From positions 62,001 to 126,000 of the forward strand of contig CAYPNM010000002.1 in the NCBI GenBank assembly GCA_964412105.1: a DNA stretch of 64,000 nt, in the 5' to 3' direction. Of this stretch, positions 9,287 to 17,374 are shown in pieces. Both the position numbers and the translations under genes were made by a program. The notes under the pieces are model-generated. The model saw only the letters and a program-made list of their open reading frames with translations, was not told where the DNA came from and did not search any database. This stretch comes from JAKAGZ01 sp964412105. GTDB taxonomy: Bacteria; Bacteroidota; Ignavibacteria; Ignavibacteriales; Ignavibacteriaceae. Within the stretch, counting starts at the first letter, position 1, and each line of letters starts with the position of its first letter.

Positions 9287-9310
9287 AGCCACTGATTTGT
9301 GGCTATTTTT
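9287..9310 (+). terminator. Rho-independent terminator after tRNA-Lys
   Basis: The inverted repeat AGCCAC (9287-9292) and GTGGCT (9299-9304) forms a 6-bp stem with a 6-base loop, followed by ATTTTTA. It lies 32 bases after the tRNA and fits as its terminator. I see no gene in the rest of 9256-9546. Confidence 0.7.
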
Positions 9311-9546
9311 ACGGTTGCTGAAGGAGTACTATAAATTGTTGTTTAAAAGTGCTTTCAGCAAAGAAAACAATCTCTCTGGATTTCTTATCGGTAAAATTTA
9401 CCAATGTAAAATACTAATCTATTAGCAATATACAAAGGGTTGAGAAAAGAATTGATTTGGATAAAATTCTGTTATCCCCTATGTGGCACATCAGATATTT
9501 GATGCACGTATTTAGCCAGCAATATTACAAAATATTAGGCTATTCT

Positions 9547-9933
9547 TTAACCTGCAGCAGGGCCTGGTTTAAGAGAATGTATTTCGGAAATATTAATTAT
9601 TGTTACTGCAAAAGGTTTAGGTCTTCCTAATTTGGCAGAAGTTGCTGCAGCTGCATCAAAAAGTTCACCGCTGTCCTGTAAAAATGCGTCTCCAATAAAT
9701 CTGTATCCATCAATAATATCGCAGTTAACGACAGCAACAGAGACTTTTGAACCTCGTTTAATGTTTGCATATGTAGCGCCCCCTGTTCCCTCGGTAAATA
9801 TGAGCGAATCATCAGATAATACCTTAGTGGAACGCTTAGGAGCCACATTTGGAGTACCATCAGGATTTACAGTAGCAATAAAGCATTGCTGAGTTGCAAT
9901 CATTTCTTTCATTTCCTTTGTTAACTTTGCCAT
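9547..9933 (-). CDS. Pyridoxamine 5'-phosphate oxidase-like FMN-binding protein
   Basis: A 128-residue protein of the split-barrel flavin-binding fold (PNPOx-like). The N-terminal pattern KEMIATQQCFIATVNPDGTP, with conserved PKRS about 10 residues on, is typical of this family, which binds FMN or F420 as a dimer. A central run IIDGYRFIGDAFL and the strand FAVTIINISEIHSL complete the barrel. The protein is short compared with true PdxH and lacks its substrate-binding extensions, so it is more likely a general flavin reductase or uncharacterised family member. It is monocistronic, with AT-rich non-coding DNA on both sides. ATG start; no strong ribosome site seen. Confidence 0.8.
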   Translation of the reverse strand: MAKLTKEMKEMIATQQCFIATVNPDGTPNVAPKRSTKVLSDDSLIFTEGTGGATYANIKRGSKVSVAVVNCDIIDGYRFIGDAFLQDSGELFDAAAATSAKLGRPKPFAVTIINISEIHSLKPGPAAG

Positions 9934-10457
9934 TTATATAGATTAATGACCTAATTTCCGTTTATTATAAAAAAGATCAATAATTTTTTTATTATCATTT
10001 AATTAAAAATACATAATAGCAAAATTTTAAAGTTGACATATTCATTATTTCTTTCTCCTGATATAAATTGTTATGAGCACACTTATTACTGAATAAGTAT
10101 CCCATAGTTTTTTCATATATCTATTTGGTAAAGCAGATCATTCAAATGATTAACGCTTAGATAACGAGGCAATAATAAGTTAGTAATTTCGTATTGTCAA
10201 GTAGCTGCAATATTATCAATTGTTGTGCAAAAAGTATTTAGAGGTTATATAATATTTGTAAATTCTAATTGCTTCTATAATTCATAATTTAATTTTTTCC
10301 TTATGAATTATCCTTAAAGAAGATGTGAAAAGCTACTTTTAGCGTGATAACTTATGCTACCCCTTTTGGGAGGGATTGATATATATAACTTTCTTATATG
10401 CCATTATATTTATAATTTCGTCTTGGATAAGAATTTGGTAAATAAAAGGATTTTAAT
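9934..10457. other. AT-rich intergenic region without a recognised gene
   Basis: 524 bases between a minus-strand and a plus-strand gene, so it should hold two divergent promoters. I found no convincing ORF, RNA gene or long inverted repeat. A short GC-rich patch (CTACCCCTTTTGGGAGGG, near 10353-10375) can form a small hairpin but carries no other recognisable signal. Confidence 0.5.
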
Positions 10458-10796
10458 TTGGGAGAATTGATATTCTGGACAATTATTAGAGTGGCGATAC
10501 TTTTACCCCTTGTCTGGTTATTGAAAGGATACCTCGATTACCAACTTTGGTGGGGAATTAGTATAGTGGCATTCTATGGTGTAATCATTCATCCAGCTTT
10601 AGTTCATTACAGGCTTTTTAATGAAAGAAATAGAGAGATTATCGAAGATACTTTATGTTCTAGCTGTGAATATTTTGATAAGTCGGCGATTCTTTGCCTA
10701 AAACATGATGAACACCCGACAATTGATTTTGTTCCCTGTGATGGTATAGATTGGCTCCCAAAATCACTCGATGATAAAAATGAAACTGTATATTGA
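10458..10796 (+). CDS. Small two-helix membrane protein with a four-cysteine tail
   Basis: A 112-residue protein that I do not recognise. Two hydrophobic helices (about 5-24 and 30-50) are followed by a soluble tail with C67, C70, C80 and C94. CSSC at 67-70 resembles half of a metal site or a redox pair. The start is taken as TTG at 10458 because AAAGGA (10445-10450) sits 7 bases upstream. A second in-frame TTG at 10467 directly abuts GGGAGAA, which is too close. It lies 137 bases upstream of the 4Fe-4S ferredoxin, which hints at a redox setting but proves nothing. Metal binding is inference. Confidence 0.6.
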   Translation: MGELIFWTIIRVAILLPLVWLLKGYLDYQLWWGISIVAFYGVIIHPALVHYRLFNERNREIIEDTLCSSCEYFDKSAILCLKHDEHPTIDFVPCDGIDWLPKSLDDKNETVY

Positions 10797-10933
10797 TTTT
10801 AGCAAATCGCAAGACTTTCAATTAAAAAATTCTTTAACTAATTTCAATTCATAAAAAATAATCTATTCATTCTTTACTCGATCATTACTTATATATTGAT
10901 CCCGAAAAAAGCAGGAATGTAATTTCTATACAA

Positions 10934-11155
10934 ATGTACAGACAGGCCAAAACTGGTAAATTACTAATAGACATTCTTCCAGATAGATGTGACTTTTGTG
11001 GCTGTTGCGTTGGCGTTTGCCCTGAAGATGCAATTGAGCTTAAAGAAGCGGAAATTTTTATTATCGATCAACTTTGTACCAATTGTGCGAAGTGTGTATG
11101 GAGCTGTCCCATAGAGGTTATTAAGTTTAATAAGCAAGGAGTGCTTGTAAAATAA
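10934..11155 (+). CDS. 2[4Fe-4S] ferredoxin
   Basis: A 73-residue bacterial-type ferredoxin. Cluster I ligands are C19, C22 and C25, with C29 before P30; cluster II ligands are C48, C51 and C54, with C58 before P59. An extra cysteine, C24, sits within the first motif. The protein is a soluble low-potential electron carrier. The stop is 39 bases before the geranylgeranyl-reductase-type gene on the same strand, so the two are probably co-transcribed and the ferredoxin may be that enzyme's electron donor. Such a pairing is known for an archaeal geranylgeranyl reductase. ATG start at 10934 without a strong Shine-Dalgarno sequence. Confidence 0.93.
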   Translation: MYRQAKTGKLLIDILPDRCDFCGCCVGVCPEDAIELKEAEIFIIDQLCTNCAKCVWSCPIEVIKFNKQGVLVK

Positions 11156-11194
11156 TTTTTGATGTTTATTTAAAGTGTACAAAAATAAAAGATA

Positions 11195-12361
11195 GTGAAA
11201 AAAGAATATGATATAATAGTTGTCGGAGCCGGACCGGCAGGTTCTATGGCAGCAAGGTTTGCGGCTGAGCAAGGAGTATCTGTTTTAATGGTTGAAAAAG
11301 ACAGGGACGTGGGTTATCCGGTTCGTTGTGCTGAGGCTGTTGGCAAGGAAGGTGTTGAAGAATTTATCGAACCGGATGATAGCTGGATAAAAGCTAATAT
11401 AAATAAATTATCTTTTATTGCGCCAAATGGAACTGAGGCAATTTTGGAAATTAACCAAGGAGCTTATGTCCTTGAGCGAAGAATTTTTGATTATGAGCTT
11501 GCTAAATCTGCCTCAAAAGTTGGAGTAGAAATATTAACGCGTGCTTATGTTAATGGATTAATTTTTGAAAACAATAAAGTCGTTGGTGTCAAATATGAAT
11601 TTCGCGGGGAACAAAAGGAAATAAGATCAAATATTGTTATTGCTGCTGATGGAGTTGAGTCACGTGTTGGGAGATGGGCGGGAATCAAAACTTATACGGA
11701 TTTTAGAGATATGGAATGTTGTTCTCAGATCACTGTATCGAATATTCAAATCGATCCCTCTACTTTGTACCTTTACTTTGGAAAAGATGTTGCACCAGGA
11801 GGCTATTTTTGGGTTTTTCCCAAGGGTCCAGATATAGCAAATATTGGATTAGGAGTCAACGGACTGACGGGTAAATCAAAATCTGCTTTAGCATTTCTGA
11901 ACGACTTTATGAGCAAAAACTATCCCGATGCTTCAATTCTTACTTCGATTGCTGGCGGAGTGCCTTGTGCAAAGACTCTTGAGAAGATATCTGCCCCTGG
12001 AATTATGTTGGTTGGTGATGCTGCGCGACAAGTTAATCCATTAAGTGGTGGCGGCATAGCTAGCGGAATGATTGGCGGTAGCATTGCAGGTAGAATCGCA
12101 GGCGAATCAGTTAAACGAAAAAAGCCGGACCATATATTAACTTATGATAAAGCTTGGTATGATAGGCTTGGTAGGCGTCACATTATTTTTGATAATATAA
12201 AGACCGGTGTTTTTAATTTTAGTGACGAGAAATTTAATAAAATTGCCGAATCATTCAATAAAATACCACATGGAAAAAGGACATTGGGAAAATTATTCAC
12301 TTTGGCACTTGTAAACCACCCTGCGTTGCTTTTGGATATTGCTAAGGTGTTTGTAGTATAA
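11195..12361 (+). CDS. Geranylgeranyl reductase family flavoprotein
   Basis: A 388-residue FAD-dependent reductase of the geranylgeranyl reductase family, which saturates double bonds of isoprenoid chains such as chlorophyll tails, archaeal lipids and menaquinone side chains. The FAD dinucleotide motif is GAGPAG (11-16) with the acidic strand end E34-K35. YPVRCAE (41-47) holds a conserved-looking cysteine. ADGVESRVGRW (151-161) is the second FAD motif. PGGYFWVFPKG (201-211) is the family's substrate-site signature, and MLVGDAA (271-277) is the third FAD motif. GTG start. The ferredoxin gene just upstream suggests ferredoxin-driven reduction. The window shows no photosynthesis genes, so a quinone or membrane-lipid substrate is more likely than chlorophyll; that is inference. 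Confidence 0.88.
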   Translation: MKKEYDIIVVGAGPAGSMAARFAAEQGVSVLMVEKDRDVGYPVRCAEAVGKEGVEEFIEPDDSWIKANINKLSFIAPNGTEAILEINQGAYVLERRIFDYELAKSASKVGVEILTRAYVNGLIFENNKVVGVKYEFRGEQKEIRSNIVIAADGVESRVGRWAGIKTYTDFRDMECCSQITVSNIQIDPSTLYLYFGKDVAPGGYFWVFPKGPDIANIGLGVNGLTGKSKSALAFLNDFMSKNYPDASILTSIAGGVPCAKTLEKISAPGIMLVGDAARQVNPLSGGGIASGMIGGSIAGRIAGESVKRKKPDHILTYDKAWYDRLGRRHIIFDNIKTGVFNFSDEKFNKIAESFNKIPHGKRTLGKLFTLALVNHPALLLDIAKVFVV

Positions 12362-12412
12362 TTTATTAAGAAATGGTTATAATTATTAGTAAGCGAAATT
12401 TAAATAAAGTAG

Positions 12413-14341
12413 ATGACGATTAAATCTAGAATCAAATCATCAAAAAAGAAAAAACCATTAGCAGCGAACCACAACCCAAAAAATGTTGTAAGAGCCAAAT
12501 CCAAATTATTAAAATCTCTTCCCTTTGCACTTCAACAAATTGCTAATCATTTGGGGAATTTAAGTGATTTATCATTAATCGCTGATTCAAAAGGGAATAT
12601 CCTCTTGTGTGGAAATCCTGCTGCAGATTTAAAATGTAACAGGAAAAATTTTACTGGCAAAAATTTCCTTCTTTATATAAATACAGACACAGATAAAAAT
12701 AAAATATTAAAAGATGCTCAGTCTGAAAAAAATATTACTTTCTATTTTCATTTAGAGTGTTCAAAAAATAAAACAGTTAAGGTTTTGAGCAGGTGGTTAG
12801 CTTTTGTTGAAAAACCAAAGGGTCATGTTTTTTATTTAATTTTAAATAATATAATCAATATCCTCGATTCATCACAAGAGAAGGAATTTTTTGGAAATAT
12901 TAAGGAAGAAATTATCTGGACTTCATCATCTGGATTAAAAGACAGATCAACTATATATTCTAATAATCTAATTACGCTAACCGGCTTTTCCCAATCTGAT
13001 ATTAAACGAAAAGGGGAAGGGTTCTTCTCAATTATTTATGAAGAAGATTATATGGCTGTAAAAAATATGTATAAAAATTTTATAGCCTCTTTTGATAAAA
13101 ATAGCATTAGATTGATTTACAGGATAGTAAAAAAAGACAAAAGTATTGAATGGATAAAAGAAGATATTTTTTTAGATAGAACAAAGGCCGGTAAACCTAA
13201 TAAGGCCAAAGGCTTTATTTCTAATATTACGGAGCTTAAGAATATGGATGAGGCACTGCTAAAAAGAATTGAAAACCTAAAAAGGAAGAACGAATCAAAA
13301 GATAAATTTATATCCATGCTTTCTCACAATCTCAGGGCTCCTTATACTAGTATACTGGGTTTTGCTGAAATATTAATGAATGAACCCGATTTACAAGTTG
13401 ATGAAAGACTCGAATATTTATCCTACATATACAATGCATCTCAAAACCAACTTAAATTAATTAACTATTTATTAGACTGGTCGCGATTACAAACCGGCAG
13501 AATGAATCTTAATCAGCAGAGAATAAATGCCAGAGTGATTGTCTTTAATTGTATCTCATCATTGACTGGAAATGCGATTAGAAAAAATCTTGAGATAAAA
13601 GTAAACATTAATGATAAAATTTATTTACAAGCAGACGAAAGGCTTTTGATGCAGGTATTAACGAATATATTAAGTAATGCAATAAAATTTTCACATGAAA
13701 ATGGAATTATTGATGTTAAAGCAAATATTTTTAATGATGAGCTAATAGAGTTTGTAATTAAGGATTATGGCATTGGGATCAGTCCTGAAAATAAATTGAA
13801 GCTATTTAAAATTGATAAAATATTCTCTACAGAAGGAACGAAGGGTGAAAAAGGAACCGGACTTGGACTTTTGTTGGCAAAAGAGATTGTGGAAAAACAT
13901 AGGGGCAATATATGGTTTTACTCGGCAACCAGCAAAGGTACTGAATTCCACTTTACTTTTCCGCGTTCTCTAGATATTATTTTGCTAGTAGATAATAATA
14001 AGAATGATCAAAAAATTTATGAAGAGTTAATTAGAGAAAACTTTCCTGCTTATAAAGTAATATGCACATCAAATGGTTATGAAGCAATGAACATAGTTTT
14101 TGATAAACTACCTTCTCTTATTATTACGGTAAATGAAATGCCTTTAATGAATGGTGTTCGGTTAATAGAATCTATAAGGGAGGAAGAAAAGAATTTTGCC
14201 GTACAAATAATACTTTTAACCCAGCAAATGGATGATGAAATAACAGATAAATGCAGTAATATGAGTGTTCAGGCAATTTTACACAAGCCGATCAGTCGCG
14301 AACGATTTATAGAAGAGATTAATAAAGTTCTTGATCTGTAA
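12413..14341 (+). CDS. PAS-type histidine kinase with degenerate C-terminal receiver
   Basis: A 642-residue soluble kinase with a basic N-terminus (SKKKKP at 10-15). Residues 40-145 and 165-275 look like two PAS modules; the second ends in GFISNITELK, a typical PAC ending. The HisKA box is SMLSHNLRAPYTSILGF with H305. The ATPase has N-box NILSNAIKF (N422), DYGIG (451-455, with Y for T) and GTGLGL (481-486). Residues 520-642 fold like a receiver, but the acidic pocket is DNN (527-529) and the phosphoacceptor position four before P577 is V573, so it cannot be phosphorylated in the usual way. It stands alone, 51 bases after the GGR gene and 115 before ugd. The pseudo-receiver may be regulatory. 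Confidence 0.88.
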   Translation: MTIKSRIKSSKKKKPLAANHNPKNVVRAKSKLLKSLPFALQQIANHLGNLSDLSLIADSKGNILLCGNPAADLKCNRKNFTGKNFLLYINTDTDKNKILKDAQSEKNITFYFHLECSKNKTVKVLSRWLAFVEKPKGHVFYLILNNIINILDSSQEKEFFGNIKEEIIWTSSSGLKDRSTIYSNNLITLTGFSQSDIKRKGEGFFSIIYEEDYMAVKNMYKNFIASFDKNSIRLIYRIVKKDKSIEWIKEDIFLDRTKAGKPNKAKGFISNITELKNMDEALLKRIENLKRKNESKDKFISMLSHNLRAPYTSILGFAEILMNEPDLQVDERLEYLSYIYNASQNQLKLINYLLDWSRLQTGRMNLNQQRINARVIVFNCISSLTGNAIRKNLEIKVNINDKIYLQADERLLMQVLTNILSNAIKFSHENGIIDVKANIFNDELIEFVIKDYGIGISPENKLKLFKIDKIFSTEGTKGEKGTGLGLLLAKEIVEKHRGNIWFYSATSKGTEFHFTFPRSLDIILLVDNNKNDQKIYEELIRENFPAYKVICTSNGYEAMNIVFDKLPSLIITVNEMPLMNGVRLIESIREEEKNFAVQIILLTQQMDDEITDKCSNMSVQAILHKPISRERFIEEINKVLDL

Positions 14342-14455
14342 AAGTTTACGCCCCTTATTTTAATATATTTTTCAATCTATGATAATAGGATTCCACTTTC
14401 TTCCAAGTATATTCAGGAATGTTTATATTTTGCAAATAAAAATTTTGGAGGTAAA

Positions 14456-15790
14456 GTGAATTTAGCTGTTGTTGGTACAGGTTATGTAGGTCTTGTTACA
14501 GGTACTTGTTTTGCCGAAACTGGAAATAGTGTTGTTTGCGTGGATGTAGATCTCAAAAAATTAAAAAAATTAAAAGATGGAAGTATTCCAATTTATGAGC
14601 CAGGACTGCAGACAATATTTGAAAGAAACATAAAAAATAAAAGATTACAATTCACTTCCAGCTTGGAAGAAGCAACGCGACAATCTGAAGTAATTTTTCT
14701 TTGCTTACCAACTCCGCAGGATGGGGATGGCAGTGCTGATTTAAAATATGTTTTAGGTGTTTCGGGCGAGCTTGGAAGGTTCTTTAAAAAAGAACGCGAT
14801 ATAGGGTTTAAAATTATTGTTGATAAAAGCACGGTCCCTGTTGGTACAAGTGATAAAGTAAGAGCAACAATTAAAAAGCATGCTCCTGATTTTGAGTTTG
14901 ATGTTGCGTCCAATCCCGAATTCCTTCGTGAGGGAATGGCCGTTGAGGATTTTATGAAACCTGAAAGAGTTATTGTCGGAACCAGCAACGAAAAAACAAG
15001 AAAAATTCTAGATCAGCTATATGAACCTTTTGTAAGATCAGGAAACCCGATTTATTTTATGGATGAACGATCTGCTGAGATGACAAAGTATGCGGCAAAT
15101 TCATTTCTAGCCGCTAAAATTTCCTTTATGAATGAAATTGCAAATTTGTGCGAATTAACTGGTGCAGAAGTTGATAAAGTAAGAATTGGAATTGGATCTG
15201 ATTCCAGAATCGGGAAAAGATTTTTGTTCCCCGGGATTGGATATGGAGGGTCTTGTTTTCCAAAGGATGTAATTGCATTAGTAAATACAGCTAATGAAAA
15301 TAGTTTTGATTTCAAGATTTTAAAATCAGTCATTGAGGTGAATAAAAGGCAAGTCGAGTTATTTTTTAATAAAATATTAAAACACTACAACAATGAATTA
15401 AAGGGGAAACATTTTGGGATATGGGGTCTTGCCTTCAAGCCTAACACTGACGACATTAGGGAGGCCCCAGCGATAGCACTTGTAAATAAATTAATTGAGA
15501 AGGATGCAAAAATCACTGCATTTGATCCTGAGGCAATAGAAACCGCAAAATCTCAGCTTGGTAAAAAAATCAATTATGCGAAAACTGCATATGACGCAAT
15601 TAAGAATTGTGACGCTTTGATAATTGTTACAGAGTGGAATGAGTTTAGAAATCCTGATCTAGAAAAAGTTAAAGTCCTACTTGATAAACCTGTAATTTTT
15701 GATGGTAGAAACTTATACGATCTCGTTACAATGAAAGAGAAAGGATTTACATATTATTCAGTGGGCAGGGCGGAGATAATAAATAAGTAG
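14456..15790 (+). CDS. ugd: UDP-glucose 6-dehydrogenase
   Basis: A 444-residue enzyme that oxidises UDP-glucose to UDP-glucuronate with two NAD+, supplying precursors for exopolysaccharide or lipopolysaccharide in the cytoplasm. The N-terminal NAD motif is GTGYVGL (7-13). STVPVGT (125-131) and NPEFLREG (153-160) are signature segments, and the catalytic cysteine is C267 in GYGGSCFPKD. The length matches bacterial Ugd. GTG start with GGAGGT (14447-14452) just upstream, giving unusually short spacing. The next gene, a NusG-like antiterminator, begins 14 bases after the stop, a pairing seen in polysaccharide loci, though no glycosyltransferase operon follows directly here. Confidence 0.96.
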   Translation: MNLAVVGTGYVGLVTGTCFAETGNSVVCVDVDLKKLKKLKDGSIPIYEPGLQTIFERNIKNKRLQFTSSLEEATRQSEVIFLCLPTPQDGDGSADLKYVLGVSGELGRFFKKERDIGFKIIVDKSTVPVGTSDKVRATIKKHAPDFEFDVASNPEFLREGMAVEDFMKPERVIVGTSNEKTRKILDQLYEPFVRSGNPIYFMDERSAEMTKYAANSFLAAKISFMNEIANLCELTGAEVDKVRIGIGSDSRIGKRFLFPGIGYGGSCFPKDVIALVNTANENSFDFKILKSVIEVNKRQVELFFNKILKHYNNELKGKHFGIWGLAFKPNTDDIREAPAIALVNKLIEKDAKITAFDPEAIETAKSQLGKKINYAKTAYDAIKNCDALIIVTEWNEFRNPDLEKVKVLLDKPVIFDGRNLYDLVTMKEKGFTYYSVGRAEIINK

Positions 15791-15803
15791 AAATTTTTTG
15801 ATT

Positions 15804-16367
15804 ATGGATGAGAATAATAAAGATATTAATACTTCTATTGAGAAGGATAAATACTGGTTTGCATTGTATACAAAACCAAGAGCAGAATTTAAAGCTGAGG
15901 AACAGCTTAAATCTATAGGCATTGAGCATTATTTACCGGTCATAACTAAAGAAAGGCAGTGGAGCGATAGAAAAAAAAAGATAACTGAACCTGTAATTAG
16001 AGGGTATATCTTTATTTATGCTGATGAAAAACAAAGGTTACTTGCCCTTGAGCAATATTCAATTGTGCGATGTGTTTTCGACAGGGGTAGAGCTGCTAAA
16101 ATTCCGGGGTGGCAAATTGATAACCTGAAAAAAATGTTGAATACCAAATCTGATATTTTCCTTCACAATGGACTTATACCAGGTAAAAAAGTTGTAATTA
16201 AGAACGGACCTTTCGAAGGGATCATCGGAATTGTGAAAGAGTATGAAGATGGTAAAAAAACTATTGCAGTTTCAATAGATCTTTTAAACAGATCAATCAT
16301 TACCCACATTCCAAATGACAGTAATTTTCAAGTATTAAAAGAGGAGAATAGTGCTTGCACAGATTGA
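15804..16367 (+). CDS. NusG-like antiterminator (RfaH/UpxY type)
   Basis: A 187-residue NusG paralogue. Residues 15-105 form the NGN domain (WFALYTKPRAEFKAEEQL, then EHYLPV and RGYIFIY). Residues 126-155 form the KOW motif (PGKKVVIKNGPFEGIIGIV). Specialised NusG proteins of this kind bind elongating RNA polymerase and stop premature termination in long polysaccharide operons; in Bacteroides they are the UpxY proteins. I chose ATG 15804 over the in-frame TTG at 15798 because the TTG adds only two residues and has no better ribosome site. The 3' end overlaps the next gene by 17 bases. The ugd neighbour supports a polysaccharide role; its target operon is not in the window. Confidence 0.85.
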   Translation: MDENNKDINTSIEKDKYWFALYTKPRAEFKAEEQLKSIGIEHYLPVITKERQWSDRKKKITEPVIRGYIFIYADEKQRLLALEQYSIVRCVFDRGRAAKIPGWQIDNLKKMLNTKSDIFLHNGLIPGKKVVIKNGPFEGIIGIVKEYEDGKKTIAVSIDLLNRSIITHIPNDSNFQVLKEENSACTD

Positions 16368-17346
16368 TTTATCAAATTTAAATAAGGATGATTCAGTTGA
16401 TCATTACCTGGTAATTCGAAAGATTGAGACCAGAACCACTAAAAATGGAAATGATTACCTCAGCCTAGAATTAGGCGACCGTTCATTGTCGGTTAATTCA
16501 AATATCTGGGATAATTTTGAATTCATTTATAAAAGGTTTAAAGCCGGAGATATTGTAAAAGTAAAGGGGGTAATGGATGACTATAAAGGCATCCCCCAGA
16601 TTAATATTTCTTCAATAAAATCTGTTGCCGAATCTGATAACGTATCAGTTTCAGATTTTCTTCCTAAATCTCAACGCGATCCTGAAAAAATGAAAAAGGA
16701 GTTTTTTAACAGGATTGAGAGGATATCTGATCATTATTTGAAAGAATTAATAAAAAATATTTTTAATGAGAATAATTTTAGAAAATTTATTAACTCACCT
16801 GCAGGTAAATCCTGGCATCATGCATATGTTTTCGGTTTAATGGAGCATACTCTGGAAATAATAAAAATATGTGATCTCATGTGTAACATTCATCCAGAAA
16901 TTAATAGGGATTTATTGATTAGCGGCGCGATAATGCATGATTTTGGTAAAACAGAAGAGTTGTCGGTTGATGCATCATTTAGCTATACTGACAAAGGGAA
17001 ATTATTGGGGCATATTGCTATTGCCGCAATGTTAATTAATGAAGAAACGAAAAAGATTCTGAGTTTCCCGGAAGAATTAAAAAACAATCTTCTTCATATA
17101 ATTTTAAGCCATCAGGGTAAGCTAGAATTTGCTTCACCAGTTGTTCCCAAAACGTTAGAAGCAATTACACTTTATCAAGCTGATGAACTAAGCGCTAAAG
17201 TTAATGCATATAAAAATGCTTTATCCTCTGAGATTAAAAGTGACAATAAGTGGACCCGATTTATCCCACTTGCCGCTACTGATCTTCATCAGCATAATTT
17301 ATCACCTAGGACAAACAATAAAAACGACAATTCTTTGTTTGATTAA
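16351..17346 (+). CDS. YhaM-like 3'-5' exoribonuclease (OB fold plus HD domain)
   Basis: A 331-residue protein with an N-terminal OB-fold (about 14-92: KIETRTTKNGNDYLSLELGD...DIVKVKGVM) and a C-terminal HD hydrolase domain (150-300). Metal ligands in view are H156/H157 (WHHAYVFGLMEHT, also H166), H196-D197 (AIMHDFGK) and H254. D278 (QADEL) fits the distal HD aspartate. This order matches YhaM/CBF1 of Firmicutes, a 3'-5' nuclease for single-stranded RNA and DNA. GTG start at 16351 with GAGGAG 10 bases upstream; it overlaps the NusG-like gene by 17 bases, so they are translationally coupled. The C-terminal tail (about 310-331) is polar and Asn-rich. Confidence 0.82.
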   Translation: MLAQIDLSNLNKDDSVDHYLVIRKIETRTTKNGNDYLSLELGDRSLSVNSNIWDNFEFIYKRFKAGDIVKVKGVMDDYKGIPQINISSIKSVAESDNVSVSDFLPKSQRDPEKMKKEFFNRIERISDHYLKELIKNIFNENNFRKFINSPAGKSWHHAYVFGLMEHTLEIIKICDLMCNIHPEINRDLLISGAIMHDFGKTEELSVDASFSYTDKGKLLGHIAIAAMLINEETKKILSFPEELKNNLLHIILSHQGKLEFASPVVPKTLEAITLYQADELSAKVNAYKNALSSEIKSDNKWTRFIPLAATDLHQHNLSPRTNNKNDNSLFD

Positions 17347-17374
17347 TATATTGTAATTTCCTTGACAGGTTTTA

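Noticed and set aside
9627..9892. ORFs on both strands inside the flavin-binding protein gene
   Set aside because: They are in other frames of a well-supported family member and have no recognisable motifs.
10340..10400. Possible riboswitch-like hairpin before the small membrane protein
   Set aside because: Only one short GC-rich stem is visible and none of the conserved cores of known riboswitch classes could be matched.
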